From the NCBI GenBank assembly GCA_039193195.1, contig JBCCWS010000052.1, positions 1 to 41,836 on the forward strand: 41,836 bases of DNA, in the 5' to 3' direction. The notes beneath the pieces are model-generated. The model was not told the origin of the DNA. It did no database searches and was given only the letters and a program-made list of their open reading frames with translations. Below, in pieces: positions 16,677 to 24,538 of the stretch. The position numbers were made by a program, and so were the translations under genes. The first letter of the stretch is position 1; each line of letters opens with the position of its first letter. The stretch comes from Pseudomonadota bacterium (GTDB lineage Bacteria > Pseudomonadota > Gammaproteobacteria > Steroidobacterales > JBCBZW01).

Positions 16677-18880
16677 GCGGCCTCGTCCTTGAGGTAGCGA
16701 TCAAAATGGGCCACCAACTTGCCGAACAGATAGCGGGCGTAGGGCCCTTCACGGCTCCATCCGTGGGTGGCGCCGGGGGCGAAGGCGAAGGCGAAATCCT
16801 TGCCTGCCCTGATCAGCTCGTCTGCCAGCACGGCGATAGTCTTGAAGGGCACGACCTGGTCCTGCATACCGTGGATGAGCAGCAGGTGATCCTCGAGCTT
16901 AGCCGCGTGATGTCTCGCCTGACGCGCGAAGATCTCTGGATGGGTAGCCGGTTGGCGCACGATCGCCACATCGTCGGTGCCGAAGAAGTAGGGATCGACG
17001 GCCGCCGCTGCCGCAACGCCTGCGCAGAACAGGCCCGGTTTGGTGAGCAGTGAGTACACGGCGAGCGTGCCTCCGTAGCTGCTACCCCAGATACCCAATC
17101 GCCTATCATCTACGTAAGGTAGGGACTTGAGATAGTCCGCAGCGCTGGCTAGATCTTCGATGTCATTGCCGGCGAAATCGGTGAGGAAGGCCTCACGGAA
17201 ATCGCGGCCGTAGCCCGTGCTGCCGCGTACGTCCACCTGCACCACCACGTAGCCTCGCTGGGCGAGCAGGTGCTGCACTAGGCCGTAGGTACCGCTCCAG
17301 CGGTTGCGCACCGTGTTCGAGTAGACCGGGCCGAAGAGCACGGGGTAGCGGCGCGAGGCGTCGAAGTTCGGTGGCAAGAGCAGACGAGCGTGCAGGACCT
17401 GATCATCGATGCGACTCGCAAAGCTCACGTAGCGGGGAGTGCCCCAGGCGATGTCGAGGAACTCGCGCGGGGGTGAGCGGGTCACCCGTTGGCGTTCGCT
17501 GCCGTCGCTGCGCGAGATGAACAGCTCCGTGGGTTGATCATCCGCGCTGTGCAGAGTGGCGAGCCACTGTCCATCGGGCGATGGGAAAGGGACGTGGCGA
17601 CCGGGCACGCGGGTCACTTGCTCGGTCTCACCGCTCGCCAACGAGAGGCGGTACACGTGCTGATCGTAAGGGCCTGCCCCGTTGCCGGTGAAGTAGACTA
17701 GGCCCCGCGCTGGCACGACGGTAGGCGCACTCAGCACGTCGTAAGCAGGGTTCGTGAGACGGGTGAAAGGCGGCGGGGCCTGCCCTGGGTCGAGGGCATA
17801 GAGGCCGTAGCGATCTTCCGTATCGCTCAGGAAAATGAGCCGCTCGCCGCTTGGGTCCCACGCGGACGCGAAGGCGGTGTAGATGCGACTTGGCCGGTGG
17901 CCGTGCCAACGCGCCTGCGGGGTATCTTCCCCCGGGATCAGCGTGTAGAGCCAACGATCGACGGCTGTATCCGACGCCACATCGATCAATAGCACGCCCT
18001 GCGGGGACCAGCTGAAGTCAATGATCTGATTCGCTGTGGACGCCGGCAGGGACGGCCAGTGCATCTCGCCGGTCATCACATCGAGCAATGCGAGAGTTCG
18101 CGACTCATTCGGGTCGCCGGGGTATCCGCGGCGCACGAAGTTCGGGTCGGTCTCCGCCGCCAGATAGTTCGGAAAGGGCACCTGGCGCATGCCGCGTCGA
18201 TCGACCACGTGCAACGCGATGTGGCGACCGTCCGGCGACCAGGCGTAGGTAGGCCCCGACCAGATGCCAGGACCGATCTCGCGCTCCGGCCGACGGTAGC
18301 GGCCGGCGGGCAGTGAGGACAGGGACGGCAGCCCCAGGGTGGTCAATACGTCGCTGACTTGCGCTCGAAAGTCGTACTGCCAAAGATCGCCGTCCTGAAG
18401 CCAGGTGAGTCGCGTACCGTCCGGGGACAGGGCGAGCGCTGAGGCATCGCCCGCCAGCGTAGCGAGCAACTCGTGCTCCTCCCCAGGCAACCTCGTCTGC
18501 CAAAGGCCGTCCCCCCGCAGGGTAATCAGGTGCTGACCGCCCTTAGACCACAGGACCTGCGAGACACCCGGTGCTGCATCCGTCGGGGCATTCACGCGGC
18601 GCAGCCCCTCACCGGTGGCCGACACCAACCACAGTTCGCGCACGGCGGCGCCGGCGTCGCTCCAGAGGAACGCTAGGTGCGCACCATCGGGAGACCAGGT
18701 GAGCTGAGCGGGAGCGGTACCTGCCAGCTTAGGGAGGGTGAAGAGCTGATCGAGCGTTAGCTGGCCCGGCGCCGCGGCGTCGGCGCGTGGGAGCGACCAC
18801 GCCGCTGCCAAGGCGATGACAATCTCAAGCGGCCAGCGCACGCGGGTACAAGAGCGTGAAGTACTTCTAGATAGGTGCAT
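16658..18880 (-). CDS. Exported S9-family (prolyl oligopeptidase/DPP-IV-like) serine peptidase
   Basis: This 740-residue peptidase has a signal peptide (IVIALAAAWSLPRADAA), a beta-propeller made of WSPDG repeats (about 40-480) and a C-terminal alpha/beta-hydrolase domain. The catalytic triad is complete: S601 in GIWGSSYGG, D674 in IHGMQDQVVPF and H706 in GATHGWS. It should cleave short, often Pro-containing peptides in the periplasm. The ATG at 18880 has GGGAG five bases upstream. It heads an operon with an overlapping permease gene and an AKR-Rid gene, fitting periplasmic peptide breakdown, uptake and then conversion in the cytoplasm. Confidence 0.92.
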   Translation of the reverse strand: MHLSRSTSRSCTRVRWPLEIVIALAAAWSLPRADAAAPGQLTLDQLFTLPKLAGTAPAQLTWSPDGAHLAFLWSDAGAAVRELWLVSATGEGLRRVNAPTDAAPGVSQVLWSKGGQHLITLRGDGLWQTRLPGEEHELLATLAGDASALALSPDGTRLTWLQDGDLWQYDFRAQVSDVLTTLGLPSLSSLPAGRYRRPEREIGPGIWSGPTYAWSPDGRHIALHVVDRRGMRQVPFPNYLAAETDPNFVRRGYPGDPNESRTLALLDVMTGEMHWPSLPASTANQIIDFSWSPQGVLLIDVASDTAVDRWLYTLIPGEDTPQARWHGHRPSRIYTAFASAWDPSGERLIFLSDTEDRYGLYALDPGQAPPPFTRLTNPAYDVLSAPTVVPARGLVYFTGNGAGPYDQHVYRLSLASGETEQVTRVPGRHVPFPSPDGQWLATLHSADDQPTELFISRSDGSERQRVTRSPPREFLDIAWGTPRYVSFASRIDDQVLHARLLLPPNFDASRRYPVLFGPVYSNTVRNRWSGTYGLVQHLLAQRGYVVVQVDVRGSTGYGRDFREAFLTDFAGNDIEDLASAADYLKSLPYVDDRRLGIWGSSYGGTLAVYSLLTKPGLFCAGVAAAAAVDPYFFGTDDVAIVRQPATHPEIFARQARHHAAKLEDHLLLIHGMQDQVVPFKTIAVLADELIRAGKDFAFAFAPGATHGWSREGPYARYLFGKLVAHFDRYLKDEAACSNGA

Positions 18881-18947
18881 CCTGCTCCCTGGCGCTGGTG
18901 TTCGGGCTCAGGGTACAAGATCGATCAAGCCGAGGGCGCTGCACGCA

Positions 18948-19385
18948 CTAGTTGCCGAACAGGGCGTTGAAGGCAGCCACCATCTCCTCGTCGGACACCT
19001 CTCGCAGGCGGGTCGCGATGATCCAGTGGTGGCCGAATGGGTCGCGAACGCGGCCCGCCCGATCGCCGTAGAACTGATCCGCCAATGGAAAAACCTCCTC
19101 CGCCCCGTTGGCGATCGCCCTTGCGAACACCGCGTCCGCGTCGGCGACGTGGAGGTTGAGGACGACGCTGGTCGCTCCCAAGCGTGCTGGACTTCCTGAG
19201 CCCACGCCCGGCATCTCATCGGCTAGCATCACGCGCGCACCGTGGATGTCGAGCTCGGCGTTCATGCACGTGCCGTCCGGCGCGACCAGGCGCGAACGGA
19301 TCTCCGTTGCGCCGAATACGTTCACGTACCAGGCGATGGCCTCGCCCGTGTGGGCGACCTGAAGGTAGGGCATGAGCGATTGCAT
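18948..19385 (-). CDS. VOC-family (glyoxalase/PhnB-like) protein
   Basis: This 145-residue soluble protein starts YLQVAHTGEAIAWYVNVFGA and has DPFGHHWIIAT near the end, both typical of PhnB-like VOC (vicinal oxygen chelate) proteins built from paired beta-alpha-beta-beta-beta modules. Members include glyoxalases, dioxygenases and antibiotic-binding proteins; the substrate cannot be assigned. GGAG lies five bases before the ATG. It is 67 bp upstream of the S9 peptidase operon on the same strand and could be co-transcribed with it. Confidence 0.85.
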   Translation of the reverse strand: MQSLMPYLQVAHTGEAIAWYVNVFGATEIRSRLVAPDGTCMNAELDIHGARVMLADEMPGVGSGSPARLGATSVVLNLHVADADAVFARAIANGAEEVFPLADQFYGDRAGRVRDPFGHHWIIATRLREVSDEEMVAAFNALFGN

Positions 19386-19700
19386 AGCAGCTCCGTTGGG
19401 GGCGATTTAGGCACTAGCTCTGACGGGACGAGAGCCACCGTCTCGAGACCTTCTCACAGATATCCGGCCAGTGGTGGCGGTAGTTTACGAGAGCCGCCCC
19501 CAGGGCGCGGACCGGACCTAGGAGATTCGCGCCCTGCGTTGTGGCTAACCTACAACAGCTCCTCGGCGATCGATACATCTCCCTCCCGTTCACGGGTATT
19601 TGACTCGCCTACGTGTTGCTATCGAGCCCTCGCTTGGCGAACAATCCGATGCAGGTTGCGTGAATACAACGAATAACACTGCTTCTTAGGGGGATCCTCG
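19386..19700. other. 315-bp intergenic region between divergent genes
   Basis: This separates the VOC gene (minus) from the VCBS lipoprotein gene (plus), so it should carry two promoters. I cannot pick out convincing -35/-10 pairs. The last 60 bases are clearly AT-richer than the surroundings, which is consistent with a promoter for the plus-strand gene. Confidence 0.4.
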
Positions 19701-21002
19701 GTGAAAAAGCCAATCTTTCTGCTCGCGCTGCTCATCCTCAACGGCTGCGGCGGCTGCGGCGACACCTTGGCGCCTGCCCCACCTCCTCCGCCCGAGCCCA
19801 CGCCCGACCCGCCACCGGAGGTCACTGACCCCGCGCCGTCGGCGTTCTTCATCGACGCCACCGGTCAGCTGCCCGACGCGCGCAACAACGACTGCTTCGA
19901 CGCCCGCGCCTTCGATGCGGAAGGTGATGGCGATCTCGATCTATTCCTCGCCGCCTTCTCCCTCAACGGCGCCCGCAACCGCCTTTTCGTCAACGACGGC
20001 ACTGGCAGCTTCACCGATCCCGACAGCCTGCCGCCGAACCTTGGCATCTCCGAGCACGTGGCAGTCGGCGACTTCGACATGGACGGCGACCTCGACATCG
20101 TGGTGGCCAACGTCAATAGCGACCCCGGCGACATGCACGAGTACTACTTGAACACTGGCTCCGGCCCGAACTTCGAGCTAGCGCCCCAAGGGCTCCCCGT
20201 GGCTGGCCTGTCCGCCTTCGTCGTCGCGCGTGACGTTGATACGGACAATGATCTTGACCTTTTCTTCTCCAACTTCGGCCGGAGCGACCTGCTGCTCAAC
20301 GACGGCATAGGCAACTTCAACGAGGCCCCCGCCGGCAACCTGCCGGGCAACGATCCGGAGATCACCGAAGACTCGGGCGTGGGCGACGTCAACGGCGACG
20401 GCTTCGACGATATCTTCTTGGCTTACCGCGGCAGCGCTAGCGAGGGCCAGGGGCTGCAAAACCGCCTCTGGCTGAACAACGGCCTCGGCGTGTTCACCGA
20501 TGTGACGGATACCAACCTGCCGACGATCATCGACTCCACCTTCGATATCCAGCTAGCGGATGTCGATGGGGATGGCGACCTGGACGCGCTAATCGCCAAC
20601 GCCACGATCGGCGATTCGAACCGCCCCTTGGCCGACTCGCTGCTCATCAACGACGGCAACGGCATCTTCACCGACGAGACAGCCGCACGCTGGCCGCAAG
20701 CGACCCTGTCCAACACCTACGGTGTGCTGACGATCGACCTCGATCGCGATGGAGATCTAGACATTCTCACGGCCGAAAACCTCGGCGCCACCAGCGTAGG
20801 CACCGTCCGCGCCTTCGCCAACGATGGGACGGGCGTGTTCTCGGAGCAGACCGACACGCTCATCGGTACGGTGGTCGGCAACATGGTGCACCTGGAGGCC
20901 GCGGACTTCGATGGCGACGGTCTGCTCGACGTCTACTTCTGCGCCACGCGCAACTTCGGCGCGGCCGGTTCCGGTCGAGACTTCCTGTTCCTCGCGCAGT
21001 AG
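19701..21002 (+). CDS. FG-GAP/VCBS-repeat lipoprotein
   Basis: This 433-residue protein starts at GTG, with AGGGGGA about eight bases upstream. A short signal peptide leads to a lipobox-like LNGC, so it is probably lipid-anchored at that Cys. A Pro-rich stalk (APAPPPPPEPTPDPPPE) follows, then six or so VCBS/FG-GAP repeats with Ca-binding loops such as DFDMDGDLDIVVAN and DVDGDGDLDALIAN, which predict a beta-propeller on the envelope surface. It resembles the large FG-GAP protein at 8851-12750 in propeller type only and lacks the Ig-like and crystallin parts. Ligand unknown. It is convergent with the next gene, with only 22 bp between stops. Confidence 0.85.
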   Translation: MKKPIFLLALLILNGCGGCGDTLAPAPPPPPEPTPDPPPEVTDPAPSAFFIDATGQLPDARNNDCFDARAFDAEGDGDLDLFLAAFSLNGARNRLFVNDGTGSFTDPDSLPPNLGISEHVAVGDFDMDGDLDIVVANVNSDPGDMHEYYLNTGSGPNFELAPQGLPVAGLSAFVVARDVDTDNDLDLFFSNFGRSDLLLNDGIGNFNEAPAGNLPGNDPEITEDSGVGDVNGDGFDDIFLAYRGSASEGQGLQNRLWLNNGLGVFTDVTDTNLPTIIDSTFDIQLADVDGDGDLDALIANATIGDSNRPLADSLLINDGNGIFTDETAARWPQATLSNTYGVLTIDLDRDGDLDILTAENLGATSVGTVRAFANDGTGVFSEQTDTLIGTVVGNMVHLEAADFDGDGLLDVYFCATRNFGAAGSGRDFLFLAQ

Positions 21003-21024
21003 CGCTTCGGCGAGAGTACGAGAT

Positions 21025-22347
21025 CTAGGGCTGCGATGGAGGCGCCGCCTCGTGCGCCTGAATGCGCTGGGTGAAGGCTTCCGCTAGATCGTTCGGAATC
21101 GGAAAGGTCAGGTGATACTGGGCGACCAGCAAACGCCCTCCTTCCCACACCAAAGCCCCTGAGCCCCGACTCGTCCCGTATTTCGCGTTGTCGAGCAGTT
21201 CGTGGAACATGACCACGTCTTCAGCCGGTCGGTAGAGGACCCGGTCACGCAGAGTGTAGGTCCAACCATCGGTCGCACTCGCGTAGGCCTGGAAGGTGGG
21301 GATGTCCCAATCCTCTGTGGCATCGGTGCCGAGAAAGCGTGCCGTAGGATGGTAGAGGTCGAAGTAGCGCACCCAATCCGCGTTGGCAGCGGCCGTGTGC
21401 AGGGTGTCGAGGACGGCGCCAGCTGCCGCTAGATCCGGCACCCCGCGGGCCCGATCCGCCTCCGCCGCCATGTAGCCAAAGGCAGGCCAGTTGCCGCTAT
21501 CGAGCACGCGCTCCAGCATGGAGCGCGCCTGCGCCCAGCGACCGTTCAGGTAGTACCAGTTCGCCACGCCGTAGCCTTGGGTCGCAAGCGCCAAGCTGGC
21601 GTCCTCCGCATCCAAGCGCAGCAGCGCGTCCACCGTGAGCTCATCCTTGTAAAGCAGCAAACGCTTCAGATAGGCATCGTTCTCGACGACCTTCATCTCG
21701 GCGTTGACGGGCACCAGCACGGCAGCCGCCGCCTCGCGCGCACCCTCGCTGCCGAGGCGGCGCAAGGACATCCACAGCCAGTCGCGCGTGGCCACCTGCA
21801 GATCGTCATTCGCCGAGTAGTCCAAGCATTCACGATAGCGCTCGGCGGCGGAGGCGAAATCGCCGAGAAGGTAGTGCACCAGGCCCCAGTGATAGAGGAT
21901 GTTGAACTGCGTGTTGGAGAGAGGCGTATCTAGGCGGTTGGGGATGCCGTCGGGCTCGATCTCGGTCACCCCCTTTGGCATCAAGGCGTAGGCGGCCTGG
22001 AAATCGGCGAGGGCGAGGCTGAACTGGCGAGTACTGATGTAACGATGGCCGCGGTGGCGCAGCAGACGGTAAGACTCGGGGTACCGTGCCAGACCACCGG
22101 TGAAGATCTCGATCGCATCCGCATAGCGCTTGAGGTACGCGAGGCGCCGTCCCAGCCAGATCGTATTGAGCTCGCTCGGATCCGCCTCGAAGGCGCTACG
22201 CGCCACATCGAGCGTATCTTGCAAGCGCTGCTCATGATCCAGGGCGCGGGGCAGCGGCGCGTAGGCAGGCGTCGCCGTGGCGCTCAGACCGATATGGGTC
22301 AGGGCAAGCAACCAGCAGGCCTTCGCGATCGAGGGTATGGGGCGCAT
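21025..22347 (-). CDS. Exported TPR protein with a C-terminal SnoaL/NTF2-like domain
   Basis: This protein of about 440 residues has a signal peptide (ACWLLALTHIGLSATATPAYA), TPR-like helical pairs at about 40-320 and a C-terminal alpha+beta domain at about 320-430 (DWVRYFDLYHPTARFLG, DVVMFHELLDN, GGRLLVAQYHLTFPIPNDL). The last part resembles SnoaL-like/NTF2 folds, cone-shaped domains used for ligand binding or catalysis. I chose ATG 22347 over GTG 22350 because AAGGAG is then seven bases upstream. Its biochemical role is not predictable; TPRs usually hold protein partners. Confidence 0.7.
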   Translation of the reverse strand: MRPIPSIAKACWLLALTHIGLSATATPAYAPLPRALDHEQRLQDTLDVARSAFEADPSELNTIWLGRRLAYLKRYADAIEIFTGGLARYPESYRLLRHRGHRYISTRQFSLALADFQAAYALMPKGVTEIEPDGIPNRLDTPLSNTQFNILYHWGLVHYLLGDFASAAERYRECLDYSANDDLQVATRDWLWMSLRRLGSEGAREAAAAVLVPVNAEMKVVENDAYLKRLLLYKDELTVDALLRLDAEDASLALATQGYGVANWYYLNGRWAQARSMLERVLDSGNWPAFGYMAAEADRARGVPDLAAAGAVLDTLHTAAANADWVRYFDLYHPTARFLGTDATEDWDIPTFQAYASATDGWTYTLRDRVLYRPAEDVVMFHELLDNAKYGTSRGSGALVWEGGRLLVAQYHLTFPIPNDLAEAFTQRIQAHEAAPPSQP

Positions 22348-22465
22348 CACACTACTCCTTGTGCATTTGCGCTGAGCATGGACTAAGGCAGGGCGGTGAC
22401 GCCAGTGCCAGCGAGGGTGCTACGCGGCGCTCACGACACCAAGTCGAGCCCCATGACCAGACGGG

Positions 22466-23743
22466 CTACAGGGCCCAGCGCGTGGTGAACCAAGTGATGG
22501 TCTTGTCGAAGGCCAACGCGCCTGCCGAGGGTTCCTCGTCACCGAAGTAGCTGGCGTGCTTTAGCTGCAGCGTAAAGCGTCGGATCTTTTTGGTGAACTG
22601 GATGTTGAACTCCGAGCCGTACTCGATGCCGTCGGCGGCGGACTGGTAGTTGTGGAAGGTCGTCATCATCTTGATGCTACCCGGTAGGGTCGACATCCCC
22701 ACTACGTACAGATCTTCCACCCCCCCACCTGGGAAACCTATGAGGCGATCTGCCCAGCCCTGGAAGGCATGCACGGTGGCCAACGGCGTGGAGAAGGACG
22801 CACCGTTGCTGCTTTCCAACACCTCGTAGGCCACCTTTGCGGTAAGGCCGAAGCCGAAATTCAGGCCCGCTTCGACCCGGTACTGGTCGGCAGAATCGAA
22901 GGCGGATGGGTTGTCCCCGATGGCGGACTGCTGCGAGATCTCCGCCAGGTAGAGGAACTTGAGGCGCTCTGACAGCTGCGCGTCGCCTTGGAACTTCAGC
23001 CCCAGCGTGGCGCGATCCGTGAAGGGGGCGGGCAGCGTATCGTTGTCGTAGTCGAGGCGGTAGTAGAAGCCCTCGATCTCGCCGACGCGAAGACCGCCGT
23101 ACTTGACGTTCAGCAGGTGGCTGTTCATGGGCGAGTTCGCCAGTGCCTCGTTGTCGTTGTTCTCGCCGAAGATGCGGTTGACGTTATGCACGTACACATA
23201 GTCCAGGGTGAGGTCGGCAACGGATCTGTTTACGAGGCGAACGGCGTCCATCGACTGCCAGTTCTGACGCCAGGGCACGGTGCCCACGAATCGATGCGAC
23301 GGCGCCGTGCGGAAGCTCACGTACTGGCGACCGACCTTCAAGGAGGTATCGGGTAACCCCTTGTAAGAGAGATAGGCTTCGTCGAACTCAATACCCTGCG
23401 GGTCGGCCACCACGTCGAAGCCTTCCGATGCCTCCCCCGGCACGTTGAAATCGTTGAGCCCAACGTGCAGCACGCCCTCGAGGCCCACGTGAACGGAAAA
23501 GCCAGCACGCTCTGCGGTGGCGTAGCCAAGGAAGGCTCGCAGGGTGGAGGCACTGGCGCTGTCGAGATCATTGGCCTGGTCGTCGACAAACTCGAAGCGA
23601 TGGTTCAGCACCAGGGAGGTCTTGCCCTGAGTGATCCACTCATCGAGCGCCGACTGGCTCCAACCGGGAGCGCTGCTGATAATCCCTGCACCGAGCACTA
23701 TCGCCGGCGCGACGAGGCGTCGACACCCCACCGAGCGCTGCAT
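22466..23743 (-). CDS. Outer-membrane beta-barrel, alginate-export/porin-like
   Basis: From the ATG at 23743 the protein is 425 residues, with a signal peptide ending near APGWSQS. The rest has alternating hydrophobic strands, short turns and acidic loops, as in outer-membrane barrels. LKVGRQYVSFRTAPSHRFVG followed by RQNWQSMDAVRL matches the region shared by alginate-export (AlgE-like) porins. The C-terminal strand ends ITWFTTRWAL rather than in Phe. It likely passes a small polar or polymeric solute; no polysaccharide genes are nearby. The longer start at 23803 is rejected because it adds 20 polar residues before the signal peptide. Confidence 0.72.
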   Translation of the reverse strand: MQRSVGCRRLVAPAIVLGAGIISSAPGWSQSALDEWITQGKTSLVLNHRFEFVDDQANDLDSASASTLRAFLGYATAERAGFSVHVGLEGVLHVGLNDFNVPGEASEGFDVVADPQGIEFDEAYLSYKGLPDTSLKVGRQYVSFRTAPSHRFVGTVPWRQNWQSMDAVRLVNRSVADLTLDYVYVHNVNRIFGENNDNEALANSPMNSHLLNVKYGGLRVGEIEGFYYRLDYDNDTLPAPFTDRATLGLKFQGDAQLSERLKFLYLAEISQQSAIGDNPSAFDSADQYRVEAGLNFGFGLTAKVAYEVLESSNGASFSTPLATVHAFQGWADRLIGFPGGGVEDLYVVGMSTLPGSIKMMTTFHNYQSAADGIEYGSEFNIQFTKKIRRFTLQLKHASYFGDEEPSAGALAFDKTITWFTTRWAL

Positions 23744-24013
23744 TGCATAACCTGCTATCCATCGTATTGGCCTCAAGTATCGACTTGGATTGCAGGTGCG
23801 CACCGCTGCCCAGAGCGCATTCTTCAGGTTGAGCAGGGAGGCTTCACGCTTGGCTGTTAGAACTTGGGACGCGTGCCCCTTCGTCGTAAACGCACATCAC
23901 AGGGTGTTAACGCGCTGCTCTAAGGGGTTCACCGGAGGACCGGCGTGGCTCGAACCGCTGTGACCCTGATGATCGGCGGCGCACGGAGCCTGCGCCTTCG
24001 CAGCCGTCCATAG
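23744..24013. other. Upstream region of the barrel gene, no gene seen
   Basis: This must hold the promoter of the barrel gene. Two short back-to-back hairpins are visible near its right end: CTGCG-CCTT-CGCAG and CCGTCC-ATAGA-GGACGG, at roughly 23990-24020. No RNA gene or conserved protein is recognised. Confidence 0.35.
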
Positions 24014-24247
24014 AGGACGGGCCAAGGCGCGTCTACCAAGCCCACTCATCAACGCACGCTAGAATCCGCGCAAACCCATCTCGCCCTGCACGGCGCGCCC
24101 TTTGATGCTAGCGCCATGCGCCTCGCTCCCGAGGGCGCAGGCACGGTCGATGAGGCCGGTCGAGCGGTGGATCTGCGGCGCGTGAGGACCCACCATCTCC
24201 ACCAAGACACGCAGTGGGACGATCCGCGCTCACCATCGTGCGGATGA
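24014..24247 (+). pseudogene. Possible gene relic of 77 codons next to the repeat element
   Basis: An open plus-strand frame with coding-like codon use runs from just after a TAG at 24011 to a TGA at 24245-24247. It reads through LESAQTHLALHGAPFDASA and ends DTQWDDPRSPSCG. The only internal ATG (at MRLAPEG) has no ribosome site. I recognise no family. The frame ends 25 bp before the mobile repeat, so it could be the stump of a gene cut by insertion, or chance. Confidence 0.25.
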
Positions 24248-24272
24248 CCGTGATCCTGGGGAGGGCGGCACG

Positions 24273-24538
24273 AGTGGGCCGCTTGGTAAACAAGGTGACG
24301 CTCAGCGAGTAGCACGGGCGCCAGGGCAGGCGGTCGAGTGCAGCCATAGCCGAGCTATGGCTGCATTTGACCAACACCGCGATGGCGCCCGTGCTCCTCG
24401 CCCTTCGGGTCCGCCCAGGGGCAGCGTCCGCGGCGTTGCATCGCTTGTCAATGGCGATGGCCATTGGCTGCGCGACGCGCCTTGCTGACGCTGCCCCTAC
24501 GCAGAATGAGCGCTGCCTTATTTACCAAGCGGCCCACT
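24273..24538. mobile_element. MITE-like repeat, copy 1: 266 bp with perfect 18-bp terminal inverted repeats
   Basis: AGTGGGCCGCTTGGTAAA at 24273-24290 is matched by its exact reverse complement at 24521-24538; the match extends inward to 28 of 32 positions. Inside are nested perfect inverted repeats: 24311-24323 with 24383-24395 (13 bp), enclosing a 12-bp stem with 3-base loop at 24339-24365; then 24417-24428 with 24487-24498 (12 bp), enclosing a stem at 24447-24455 with 24460-24468 (one T-G wobble). It encodes no protein. The layout is that of a non-autonomous element mobilised in trans, or of a large structured RNA. A second copy starts at 41742. No clear target duplication is seen. The right end abuts and contributes to the RND stop codon. 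Confidence 0.8.

Noticed and set aside
24049-24464. Minus-strand frames of 88 and 118 codons across the repeat element
   Set aside because: They run through the hairpins of the mobile element and give Arg/Ala-rich products without start signals.
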